Positions 1 to 8,700 of a stretch of 64,000 bases of DNA are shown piece by piece (the stretch's first letter is position 1; each line of letters begins with the position of its first letter). The DNA is taken from positions 4,201,501 to 4,265,500 of the forward strand of contig NZ_CP046535.1 of NCBI RefSeq assembly GCF_009739515.1, given 5' to 3'. The position numbers and the translations under genes are program-made. Below the pieces are notes generated by a model. It ran no database searches. It saw only the letters and a program-made list of their open reading frames with translations, and was not told where the DNA came from. This stretch comes from Sphingomonas profundi (lineage in GTDB: Bacteria > Pseudomonadota > Alphaproteobacteria > Sphingomonadales > Sphingomonadaceae).

Positions 1-15
1 GGCTCTAACCGGCGC

Positions 16-1251
16 CTAGCCTGGCGAATTCCGGCCCTTGCTGAAGTCTGGCCGCAGGATTTTTGCACCGTCGCGCAGTTCGTCGAGATAGTCCGACCAG
101 TGCTGCATCATGCGGACGCGCTCGTCCCAATATTCGCCGCGGGTATAGGCGCGGCGCACCATGGACGTGTCGAGATGAGCGAGTTGCTTCTCGATCGCGT
201 CGGGATTCCAGATGCCCATCTCGTTGAGCAGGGTCGCCGCCATTGCGCGGAAACCATGGGCCGTCATTTCTTCCTGGCTGTAGCCGAGCCGACGCAGCGC
301 CGCATTGATGGTATTCTCGGACATGCATTGCTTTGCCGATCGGAACGACGGGAAGAGAAATCGTCCCTCACCGGTCAAGGCGCGAAGCTCCGCGAGGATG
401 TCCAGCACCTGACGCGAAAGCGGCACCCGATGCGGCCGCCGCATCTTCATCTTCTCTGCCGAGAGGGACCAGAGCGCGGCCCGTGTGTCTATCTCCGACC
501 ATTCCGCGCGGCGCAGTTCGCCCGGCCGCACGAAAAGGTGCGGGGACAGTCGAAGCCCGATCGATGTGATCTCGTGACCCGTATAGCCTTCGATCGCGCG
601 CAACAGGCCTCCGACTTCCTTGGCGGTCGTGATCGCAGCGAGGTGTTGGACTTTCGGTGTGATGAGCGCGCCGCGCAGGTCGGCCGCGACGTCGCGATCG
701 GTGCGGGCGGTTGCGATGCCATACCGGAATACTCGACTGAGCACGCTGCGCATTCGCCGGGCGCTTTCATAGCGGCCGGTTGCCTCCACCTTGCGGAGAA
801 CGGCGAGAACCTCCTGAGGCGTGATCTTCGAGATCGGCAAGGTACCAATCATCGGATAGGCCATGCCGAGCAGCCAGCGGATCTTGTCGAGCGTGATCGG
901 CGCACGGCCTTCGCGTTCGTTCTTCGCCACCCATTCCTCTGCGATGGTTTTGAAGGTGTTGTCGGCGGCGACCTTGCGCGCGAGGGTGTCGATCCGCTTC
1001 TCGGCAGCAGGATCAAGCCCGGCGGCGATCTGCTCCCGAGCCTTCTCACGCAACTGACGTGCCGCAGCGATGCCTATCTCGGGCCAGCCGCCGAAATAGA
1101 GCGTCTTCTGCCGGCCAAGGTACCGGTAGTTCATGCGCCAGAGTTTCGCACCGTTCGTCTGAACGACGAGGTACAGCCCATCGGCGTCGGCCACCTTATA
1201 GGCCTTGTCTCTGGGCTTGGCGTTGGTGATCTGGATGTGACTCAGTGCCAT
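16..1251 (-). CDS. Tyrosine-type site-specific integrase (P4/DUF4102 family)
   Basis: A 411-residue recombinase that should integrate and excise a genomic island at the adjacent tRNA-Leu. The N-terminal part is the DUF4102-like arm-binding domain (ITNAKPRDKAYKVADADGLY..., then LGRQKTLYFGGWPEIG). The C-terminal catalytic domain shows the first Arg in RPGELRRAEW, the HxxR box as HGFRAMAATLL, a later His in QLAHLD and the probable nucleophile Tyr in RRAYTRGEYW. The start at 1251 (MALSHIQIT) is preferred over the in-frame ATG at 1362, because the extra 37 residues look non-native and run through a repeat cluster. The gene is transcribed away from the tRNA, whose 3' end faces it, so the element should extend leftwards out of the window. 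No decay is visible in this copy. Confidence 0.93.
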   Translation of the reverse strand: MALSHIQITNAKPRDKAYKVADADGLYLVVQTNGAKLWRMNYRYLGRQKTLYFGGWPEIGIAAARQLREKAREQIAAGLDPAAEKRIDTLARKVAADNTFKTIAEEWVAKNEREGRAPITLDKIRWLLGMAYPMIGTLPISKITPQEVLAVLRKVEATGRYESARRMRSVLSRVFRYGIATARTDRDVAADLRGALITPKVQHLAAITTAKEVGGLLRAIEGYTGHEITSIGLRLSPHLFVRPGELRRAEWSEIDTRAALWSLSAEKMKMRRPHRVPLSRQVLDILAELRALTGEGRFLFPSFRSAKQCMSENTINAALRRLGYSQEEMTAHGFRAMAATLLNEMGIWNPDAIEKQLAHLDTSMVRRAYTRGEYWDERVRMMQHWSDYLDELRDGAKILRPDFSKGRNSPG

Positions 1252-1311
1252 GATGGTGCCAGCTCCGAAGGGCTCGCCGACACCATCAAAAACACCATCA
1301 TTTTGATGGTG
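1251..1311. promoter_or_regulatory. Four copies of CACCATCA/TGATGGTG upstream of the integrase
   Basis: The 8-mer CACCATCA occurs at 1281-1288 and 1293-1300, and its reverse complement TGATGGTG at 1304-1311 and 1251-1258. The middle two form a perfect palindrome with a 3-base loop (1293-1311). The cluster covers the integrase start codon and the tRNA-proximal leader. Candidate roles are an operator for integrase autoregulation or arm-type integrase/excisionase sites. The repeats are seen directly; the role is inference. Confidence 0.5.
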
Positions 1312-1375
1312 CTGCCGATGGATTCGGGTGGATGAGCCCGGATTCCAAACGGCGATTTTCACTGAAAATATGCTG

Positions 1376-1395
1376 TAAAACCAGCTGCTTGCTGG
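1376..1395 (-). terminator. Short hairpin with T-run after tRNA-Leu
   Basis: On the minus strand, about 29 bases past the tRNA 3' end, a CCAGC/GCTGG stem with a 5-base loop is followed by TTTT. It could terminate the tRNA-Leu transcript and would lie just inside the left-hand element. The stem is short, so the call is tentative. Confidence 0.4.
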
Positions 1396-1424
1396 ACCTT
1401 CCCGGACGTCGCCGGAAAGGCCTC

Positions 1425-1511
1425 TGGTGCCCAGAAGAGGACTCGAACCTCCACGACCTTGCGATCGCCAGCACCTGAAGCTGGTGCGTCTACCAATTCC
1501 GCCATCTGGGC
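1425..1511 (-). tRNA. tRNA-Leu (anticodon CAG)
   Basis: The reverse complement folds as a class II tRNA. The acceptor is GCCCAGA paired with TCTGGGC plus discriminator A and an encoded CCA. The D-arm contains GGCGGAATTGGTAGAC. The anticodon stem CCAGC/GCTGG holds loop TTCAGGT (anticodon CAG). A variable arm and T-loop GTTCGAGTC follow. Its 3' end faces the integrase at 16-1251, the usual geometry of a tRNA used as an attachment site; the partner repeat must lie outside the window. Confidence 0.95.
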
Positions 1512-1614
1512 ACGGGGTAGGCGGCGGCCTTTAGGGGAGGGTGTCGGCGCTTGTCAACAACGGTCGGGCTGGGGCATGGCATCCGCGGACGAGACAGTAA
1601 CGGGAAGCGCGAAG

Positions 1615-2556
1615 ATGGATCGGCTGGTGACGCTGTTCGGCGGGGGCGGCTTTCTCGGCCGGTATGTCGCGCAGGAGCTGCTGCGCGGCGGCGCGCGCAT
1701 CCGCGTGGTGGAGCGGGATCCGCGCAAGGCCTGGTTCCTGAAGCCGCTCGGCGGCCTCGGCCAGACGCAGTTCGCCGCGGCCGACATCACCGATCCGGCG
1801 GGCGTCGCGCGGGTGATCGCCGGCTCCGATGCGGTGGTGAACCTGGTCGGCATCCTGAAGGGCCGCTTCGATCGCATCCACGTCCAGGGCGCGCGGACGG
1901 TGGCGGAAGCGGCGCGCGATGCGGGTGCGGGCGCGTTCGTACAGATCTCGGCGATCGGCGCGGATCCCGAGTCGCCTTCCGCCTACGGCCGCAGCAAGGG
2001 TGAGGGCGAGGCGGCGGTGCGCGCGGCGTTTCCGGCCGCCACCATCGTCTGCCCGTCGATCATCTTCGGGCCGGAGGACGGTTTCGTCAATCGCTTCGCC
2101 GGCCTGGCGCAGAGGCTGCCGGTGCTGCCCGTGGTGCGCGGCCAGGCCAGGTTCCAGCCGGCCTATGTCGGCGATGTCGCACGGGCGATCGCCGCCGCCG
2201 CGCTCGATCCGGCGCGTTTCGGCGGGCAGACCTACGAGCTTGGCGGGCCGCAGGTGCTCACGATGCGCGAGCTGAACGTCTGGATCGCCGGGGCGATCGG
2301 CCGGGCGCCCGCCATCCTCGATCTGCCGGACGAGCTGGTCGGCCCGATGGTGAAGGTGGGCGGCGGCCTATGGGGTAGCCCGATGACCTACGATCAGTGG
2401 CTGATGCTGACGCGCGACAATGTCGTGTCGCCGGGTGCGGCGGGTTTCGCCGCGTTCGGCATCGCGCCGTCACCCCTCGCGGCGGTCGCGCCGGCGTGGC
2501 TCGTGCGCTACCGCCGTCACGGCCGCTTCGCCAAGCCGCGCGGCGAGGCCGCCTGA
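1615..2556 (+). CDS. NAD(P)-binding epimerase/dehydratase, complex I NDUFA9-like
   Basis: A 313-residue extended-SDR (atypical) protein. A Rossmann dinucleotide motif lies at the very N-terminus (TLFGGGGFLGRYVAQELL), followed by the VVNLVGIL strand and a YGRSKGEGE stretch resembling the catalytic YxxxK. This is the bacterial counterpart of the NDUFA9/NUEM accessory subunit, probably a nucleotide-binding protein rather than a classical epimerase. The start at 1615 places the GGGG motif near residue 7, as in relatives; an in-frame ATG at 1576 would add 13 residues. It is followed by uppP in the same direction with a gap of about 120 bases, a common sphingomonad order. Confidence 0.85.
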   Translation: MDRLVTLFGGGGFLGRYVAQELLRGGARIRVVERDPRKAWFLKPLGGLGQTQFAAADITDPAGVARVIAGSDAVVNLVGILKGRFDRIHVQGARTVAEAARDAGAGAFVQISAIGADPESPSAYGRSKGEGEAAVRAAFPAATIVCPSIIFGPEDGFVNRFAGLAQRLPVLPVVRGQARFQPAYVGDVARAIAAAALDPARFGGQTYELGGPQVLTMRELNVWIAGAIGRAPAILDLPDELVGPMVKVGGGLWGSPMTYDQWLMLTRDNVVSPGAAGFAAFGIAPSPLAAVAPAWLVRYRRHGRFAKPRGEAA

Positions 2557-2679
2557 TCGCTTCATCTTGATCGCGCTGTCCTCCGCCGATCGCCATTGAT
2601 CCCCGCCCTCGCCGGTCTGGCGCGGCGGCAAGCCCCGCCCGCCGCGTGTATCGCGCGGTGGCAAGCCAGGTGAACGCTC

Positions 2680-3483
2680 ATGGGTCCGTCGCTGCTCGTC
2701 ATCGTCCTGCTCGGCATCGTCGAGGGGCTGACCGAGTTCATCCCCGTCTCCTCGACCGGGCATCTGGTGCTGGCGGGCGAGCTGCTCGGCTTCCACGATC
2801 AGTCCTCGGCCACCTTCGACATCGTCATCCAGCTCGGCGCGATCCTGGCCGTGCTGGTGCTCTATGCCGGGCGCTTCACCCGCGTGCTGGCGGGCCTGGC
2901 GCGGCGTGATCCGGCGGCGATCGCGTTCTCGCGCAACCTGCTGCTCGGCTTCCTGCCGGCGCTGGTGATCGGCGCGATCGTCTACAAGGCGATCAAGGCG
3001 ATGCTGGAGACCCCGGTGATCGTCGCGGTGGCGCTGATCGTCGGCGGCGTCGCGATATTGGCGATCGAGCGCATGGTGAAGAAATATACCGTCTTCTCGA
3101 TCGAGGCGATGGGCTGGCGCACGTCGCTGGGCATCGGCGTGATACAGTGCCTGTCGATGATCCCCGGCATCAGCCGCTCCGGCGCCACGATCATGGGCGC
3201 GCTGACTCTGGGGGTGGAGCGGAAGACGGCGGCGGAATACAGCTTCTTCCTCGCCATCCCGGTGATGCTCGCCGCCTCCGCGAAGGAGTTGTGGGAGCAG
3301 CGCGACGCCCTCGGCAACAATGACTGGAACGCTATCGCGATCGGGTTCGGCGTGTCGTTCGTGGTGGCGCTGGTCGTCATCAAGGCGTTCATCGCCATCG
3401 TGTCGCGCCACGGTTTCGCGCCGTTCGCCTGGTATCGCATCGTGGCGGGAACGGCAGCCCTGATCTGGCTACTTAGTCGATAG
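2680..3483 (+). CDS. uppP: Undecaprenyl-diphosphate phosphatase UppP (BacA)
   Basis: A 267-residue polytopic inner-membrane enzyme that dephosphorylates undecaprenyl diphosphate to recycle the lipid carrier for peptidoglycan and other polymers; it can confer bacitracin tolerance. Both family signatures are present: EGLTEFIPVSSTGHL near residues 15-29 and PGISRSGATIMG near residue 160. The length matches the family, and hydrophobic segments run through to the C-terminal IVAGTAALIWLL. It lies between the NDUFA9-like gene and gltD, all on the same strand. Confidence 0.97.
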   Translation: MGPSLLVIVLLGIVEGLTEFIPVSSTGHLVLAGELLGFHDQSSATFDIVIQLGAILAVLVLYAGRFTRVLAGLARRDPAAIAFSRNLLLGFLPALVIGAIVYKAIKAMLETPVIVAVALIVGGVAILAIERMVKKYTVFSIEAMGWRTSLGIGVIQCLSMIPGISRSGATIMGALTLGVERKTAAEYSFFLAIPVMLAASAKELWEQRDALGNNDWNAIAIGFGVSFVVALVVIKAFIAIVSRHGFAPFAWYRIVAGTAALIWLLSR

Positions 3484-3640
3484 GTCCGTATCGAGCCCAT
3501 AACGCCATCCCAGCTTATCGACATCCATGCGCTAAGCGATTGAAGATGCGAAGTAGGTAAGCTATTCATACCTAACATCCACTTTGCGCATGACTCTCCT
3601 TCACGAACGCGCTATGAAGCGCCTGCCGAGGAGATTGCTG

Positions 3641-5095
3641 ATGGCCGATAATCCGATGCTGTCGTTCGTCCGCGTGGGCCAGGACTATCCGTCCAAACGT
3701 GCCGCCGACGAGCGCAACGACGACTTTCGCGAGATCGCGGCGCGCTATGCGATCGAGAAGGCAGAGGAGCAGTCCTCGCGCTGCTCGCAGTGCGGCGTGC
3801 CTTATTGTTCGACGCACTGCCCGCTCCACAACCACATTCCGGACTGGCTGCGCCTCACTGCCGAGGGGCGGCTGCGCGAGGCCTATGAGCTGAGCAACGC
3901 CACCTCGACCATGCCGGAGATATGCGGCCGCATCTGCCCGCAGGATCGGCTGTGCGAGGGCAATTGCGTGATCGAGTTCTCCGGCCACGGCGCCGTCACG
4001 ATCGGATCGGTCGAGAAGTTCATCACCGATACCGCGTGGGAGCAGGGCTGGGTCGAGCCGATCGTGCCGCTGCCCGATCGCGGTCAGTCGATCGGGGTGA
4101 TCGGCGCCGGCCCGGCCGGCCTCACCACGGCGGAGCTGATGCGCGCGCGCGGTTACGAGGTGCACGTCTACGATCGCCACGATCGCGCCGGTGGCCTGCT
4201 CACCTACGGCATCCCCGGCTTCAAGCTGGAGAAGGACGTCGTCATGCGGCGCGTCCGGCGGCTGGCGGATGCCGGCATAATCTTCCACTACGGGTTCGCC
4301 GTCGGCACGGATGCACGGTTGGCGGACCTGCGCGCCAGGCACGATGCGCTGCTGATCGCCACCGGGGTCTACAAGCCGCGCGCGATCAAGGCGCCGGGCG
4401 TCGGATCGGCCGGCATCGTCGACGCGCTCGACTATCTCACCGCCTCGAACCGCAAGGGCTTCGGCGATGCCGTGCCCGCCTTCGACGATGGCAGCCTGGA
4501 TGCGTCGGGCAAGAACGTGGTCGTCATCGGCGGCGGCGATACCGCGATGGACTGCGTGCGCACCGCCGTGCGTCAGGGCGCCCGTTCGGTGAAGTGCCTC
4601 TACCGCCGCGATCGCGCGAACATGCCGGGCTCCCAGCGCGAGACGAAGAATGCCGAGGAGGAGGGCGTTGAGTTCGTCTGGCTCTCCGCGCCGGAAGCGT
4701 TCGACGGCGAGGGCGCCGTCAGCGGCGTGCGCGCGGCGCGGATGCGGCTGGGCGCACCGGACGCCTCCGGCCGCCGCGCGCCGGAAGCGCATCCCGGCAG
4801 CGAGTTCCGCCTGGACGCCGATCTGGTCATCAAGGCGCTCGGCTTCGATGCGGAGGATCTGCCGAAGCTGTTCGGCGCGGACGAGCTCTCCGTCACCCGC
4901 TGGGGCACGGTGCGGATCGATCACAAGACGATGCAGACGAGCATGGACGGCGTGTTCGCCGCCGGCGACATCGTGCGCGGCGCCAGCCTGGTCGTCTGGG
5001 CGATCCGCGACGGCCGCGACGTGGCCGAGCGGATGCACCTGTACCTGAAGGCGAAGGCCAAGGCGGCCCCGGCGCGCGAGATGGTGGCGGCGTGA
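3641..5095 (+). CDS. gltD: Glutamate synthase (NADPH) small subunit
   Basis: A 484-residue beta subunit of GOGAT that passes electrons from NADPH via FAD and Fe-S clusters to the large subunit for glutamate formation. The N-terminal half carries the cysteine clusters CSQCGVPYCSTHC and CGRICPQDRLCEGNC. An FAD-binding GAGPAGLTTAE motif and an NADPH-binding GGGDTAMDCVRTA motif follow, and the C-terminus has the FAD-end motif VFAAGDIVRGASLVVWAI. The start at 3641 is set by GAGGAG about 8 bases upstream; the longer frame from 3584 adds an unsupported N-terminus. The stop overlaps the next GTG start by 4 bases, implying translational coupling. Confidence 0.97.
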   Translation: MADNPMLSFVRVGQDYPSKRAADERNDDFREIAARYAIEKAEEQSSRCSQCGVPYCSTHCPLHNHIPDWLRLTAEGRLREAYELSNATSTMPEICGRICPQDRLCEGNCVIEFSGHGAVTIGSVEKFITDTAWEQGWVEPIVPLPDRGQSIGVIGAGPAGLTTAELMRARGYEVHVYDRHDRAGGLLTYGIPGFKLEKDVVMRRVRRLADAGIIFHYGFAVGTDARLADLRARHDALLIATGVYKPRAIKAPGVGSAGIVDALDYLTASNRKGFGDAVPAFDDGSLDASGKNVVVIGGGDTAMDCVRTAVRQGARSVKCLYRRDRANMPGSQRETKNAEEEGVEFVWLSAPEAFDGEGAVSGVRAARMRLGAPDASGRRAPEAHPGSEFRLDADLVIKALGFDAEDLPKLFGADELSVTRWGTVRIDHKTMQTSMDGVFAAGDIVRGASLVVWAIRDGRDVAERMHLYLKAKAKAAPAREMVAA

Positions 5096-5736
5096 TCCGC
5101 ACGGGTCTCGTCGCGATAATGTTGGTCGGTGTGCCGGCTCCGCCGGTGCTTGCCGAAGCATCGATGACACCTCCGGCGTCAGTCGAGGCCCCGGCTTTGC
5201 CGCCGATCGAGCCTGCGCGCCGAGCTGCGGCGCAGCGGGTGATCGATGCGATATGGCCGCTGGGCACCTATGGTCGCGTGATGAAGCGATCCATGGACGG
5301 CGCGATGTCAATGATGACAGGCGATCTCATCGGCGGCCTCACCGAGTCCGCGCGCGCGAAAGACCCGTATTTCGACGAGCGCATGCGCCTGACGATGGGA
5401 GTCATGGCCGAGGAAATGGCCAAGCTCATGACGAAATATGAGCCCGGCATCCGTGCCGGGCTGGCGGACGCTTACGGGCGTCACTTCGATCTCGCACAGC
5501 TGAACGATCTGGATCGTTTCTTCGCCACGCCGACCGGCAAGCTCTATGCCTCGGAATCGATGGTCATGATGACAGACCCCGCATTGATGAAGCGGATGCA
5601 GGCCTTCCTGCCGGACATGATGGCGGCCATGCCGGACATCATCAAACATATGCAGCAAGCGACGGCTCACCTGCCGCCACCGCCGAGATCCGCCACGGAT
5701 GACGCCGCCCACGCCCCTGCGAAGACGGATGACTGA
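5092..5736 (+). CDS. Secreted DUF2059-like protein between gltD and gltB
   Basis: A 214-residue protein with an N-terminal signal peptide (hydrophobic LVAIMLVGVPAPPVLAEA). The body is rich in helices and Met, with ARRAAAQRVIDAIWPLGTYGRVMKRSM followed by an AYGRHFDLAQLNDLDRFFATPTGKLY block. That block resembles DUF2059-type periplasmic proteins (conserved LxxLxxFYxTPxGxK pattern). Translation starts at a GTG overlapping the gltD stop and ends inside the start region of gltB, so the three genes form a tightly coupled operon. Its biochemical role is unknown; nothing in the sequence links it to nitrogen metabolism except position. Confidence 0.75.
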   Translation: MIRTGLVAIMLVGVPAPPVLAEASMTPPASVEAPALPPIEPARRAAAQRVIDAIWPLGTYGRVMKRSMDGAMSMMTGDLIGGLTESARAKDPYFDERMRLTMGVMAEEMAKLMTKYEPGIRAGLADAYGRHFDLAQLNDLDRFFATPTGKLYASESMVMMTDPALMKRMQAFLPDMMAAMPDIIKHMQQATAHLPPPPRSATDDAAHAPAKTDD

Positions 5737-8700
5737 TATGACCTTCCCCACGCCCGAGCATGAGCGCATCGCCCGCGAGGGCATGTACCGCCCCGAATAT
5801 GAGGGCGACGCGTGCGGCGTCGGCCTCGTCGCCGCGACGGACGGGAAGGCGTCGCGGCGCGTCGTCGCGGCGGCGATCGATGCGCTGAAGGCGGTGTGGC
5901 ATCGCGGAGCGGTGGATGCGGACGGCAAGACCGGCGACGGCGCCGGCATCCACGTCGACCTGCCCGTCCGCTTCTTCGACGACGCGATCGAGCATGCCGG
6001 CCACAAGCCGATGCCGAACCGCCTGGCGGTCGGCATGATCTTCCTGCCGCGCACCGACTTGGCCGCGCAGGAGACGTGCCGCACGATCGTGGAATCCGAG
6101 ATCATCGATTTCGGCTACACCATCTACGGCTGGCGGCAGGTGCCGGTCGACGTCTCCGTGATCGGCGAGAAGGCGATGTCGCTGCGGCCGGAGATCGAGC
6201 AGATCATGATCGCCGGCCCGCTGCCGGACGCCGCCTCGCGCGCCGAGTTCGAGAAGGATCTCTACCTCGTCCGCCGCCGCATCGAGCGCAAGGTGATCGA
6301 GGCGCAGATCAACGGCTTCTACGTCTGCTCGCTGTCCTGCCAGTCGATCATCTACAAGGGGCTGTTCCTCGCCGAGGCGCTGTCGGTCTTCTATCCGGAC
6401 CTGCAGGACGAGCGGTTCGTCAGCCGCGTGGCGATCTTCCACCAGCGTTATTCCACCAACACCTTCCCGCAATGGTGGCTGGCCCAGCCGTTCCGCACGC
6501 TTGCCCACAATGGCGAGATCAACACGATCCGCGGCAACAAGAACTGGATGAAGAGCCACGAGATCAAGATGGCGGCGCTCAGCTTCGGCGAGCATTCGGA
6601 GGAGATCAAGCCGCTGATCCCGGCCGGCGCGTCCGATACGGCCGCGCTGGATGCCGTGTTCGAGGCGATCTGCCGCTCCGGCCGCGACGCGCCCACCGCC
6701 AAGCTGATGCTCGTGCCCGAAGCCTGGCAGGACAAGCCGGCGATGCCGCAGGCGCACAGCGACATGTACTCCTATCTCGCCTCAGTGATGGAGCCGTGGG
6801 ACGGCCCCGCCGCGCTGGCCATGACGGACGGGCGCTGGGTCGTCGCCGGGGTCGATCGCAACGCGCTGCGCCCGCTGCGCACCACCCGCACGGCGGACAA
6901 TCTGCTGATCGTCGGCTCGGAAACGGGCATGGTCGTGGTGCCGGAATCCTCGGTCGTCGCCAAGGGCCGCATGGGGCCGGGCCAGATGATCGCGATCGAT
7001 CTCGACGAGGGCCGGCTCTACGGCGATCGCGACATCAAGGATCGCATCGCCGGCGAGGCACCCTATGGCGAGTGGATCAAGGACTTCCTCTCGCTCAACG
7101 ATCTGCCGCCGGCGGAGGCGGGCGCCGCCCCGCGCTACGACCGGCCGGAGCTGATCCGCCGCCAGGTGGCCGCCGGGCAGACGCTGGAGGACATGGAGCT
7201 GATCCTCAGCCCGCAGGTGGAGGACGCCAAGGAGGCGATCGGATCGATGGGCGACGATACGCCGCTGGCCGTCATCTCGGACAAGCCGCGCATCGTCAGC
7301 CAGTTCTTCCGCCAGAACTTCTCGCAGGTCACGAACCCGCCGATCGATTCGCTGCGCGAGACGCAGGTGATGTCGCTGAAGACGCGATTCGGCAACCTCG
7401 CCAACATCCTCGATACGGAGAGCGCGCAGTCGAACGTGCTGGTGCTCGATTCGCCGGTGCTGGCCGGTGCCGACTGGTCGCGGCTGAAGGCGCATTTCGG
7501 CAGCCACGCGGCCGAGATCGACTGCACCTTCCCGGTCAGCACCGCGACGGACGCGCTGCGCCAGGCGATTGCCACGGTGCGCGCCGAGGCCGAGAAGGCG
7601 GTGCGCGAGGGCAAGACCGAACTGTTCCTCACCGACGAGGCGGTGAGCGCCGACCGCATCGCCATCCCGATGGTGCTGGCGGCCGCCGGCGTGCACACCC
7701 ACCTCGTCCGCAAGGGCCTGCGCTCCTACGCCTCGATCAACGTGCGCTCGGCCGAATGTCTCGACACGCACTATTTCGCCGTCCTGATCGGCGTCGGCGC
7801 GACGACGGTGAACGCCTATCTGGCCGAGGCGGCGATCGCCGAGCGGCACGGCCGCGGCCTGTTCGGCGATCTGTCGCTCGAACAGTGCCTGAAGCGTCAC
7901 CGCAAGGCGATCGACGACGGGCTGCTGAAGATCATGTCCAAGATGGGGATCGCGGTGATCTCCAGCTATCGCGGCGGCTATAATTTCGAGGCGGTCGGCC
8001 TCAGCCGGGCGCTGTGCAACGATCTGTTCCCCGGCATGCCGGCCAAGATCTCGGGCGAGGGCTATGGCTCGCTCCAGCTGAACGCCGCCGAGCGGCACGA
8101 GGCGGCCTTCGACGAGCTGGTGACGACCCTGCCGATCGGCGGCTTCTACCGCCAGCGCGCGGGCGGGGAGGCGCATGCCTATTCGGCGCAGCTTATGCAC
8201 CTGCTGCAGACGGCGGTCGGCACCGACAGCTACTCCACCTACCTGCAATTCTCGCGCGGGGTGAAGGATCTGCCGCCCGTCTACCTGCGCGACCTGATGG
8301 AGTTCAACTGGGCGCGGGAGGCGATCCCGATCGACAGCGTCGAGGCAATCACCGAGATCCGCAAGCGCTTCGTCACGCCCGGCATGTCGCTCGGCGCGCT
8401 CTCGCCGGAGGCGCACGAGACGCTGGCGATCGCGATGAACCGCATCGGCGCGAAGGCCGTGTCGGGCGAGGGCGGCGAGGACAAGCGCCGCTACAGGCCC
8501 TACGAGAATGGCGACAACGCCAATTCCGTCATCAAGCAGATCGCCTCCGGCCGCTTCGGCGTCACCGCCGAATATCTCGGTTCCGCCGAGGAGCTGGAGA
8601 TCAAGGTCGCGCAGGGCGCCAAGCCCGGCGAGGGCGGGCAGCTGCCCGGCTTCAAGGTGACGGAGATGATCGCCCGCCTGCGCCACTCCACGCCCGGCGT

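Noticed and set aside
100-1335. 411-residue + strand frame over the integrase
   Set aside because: Shadow of the GC-rich integrase gene; no family features, whereas the minus strand has all recombinase motifs.
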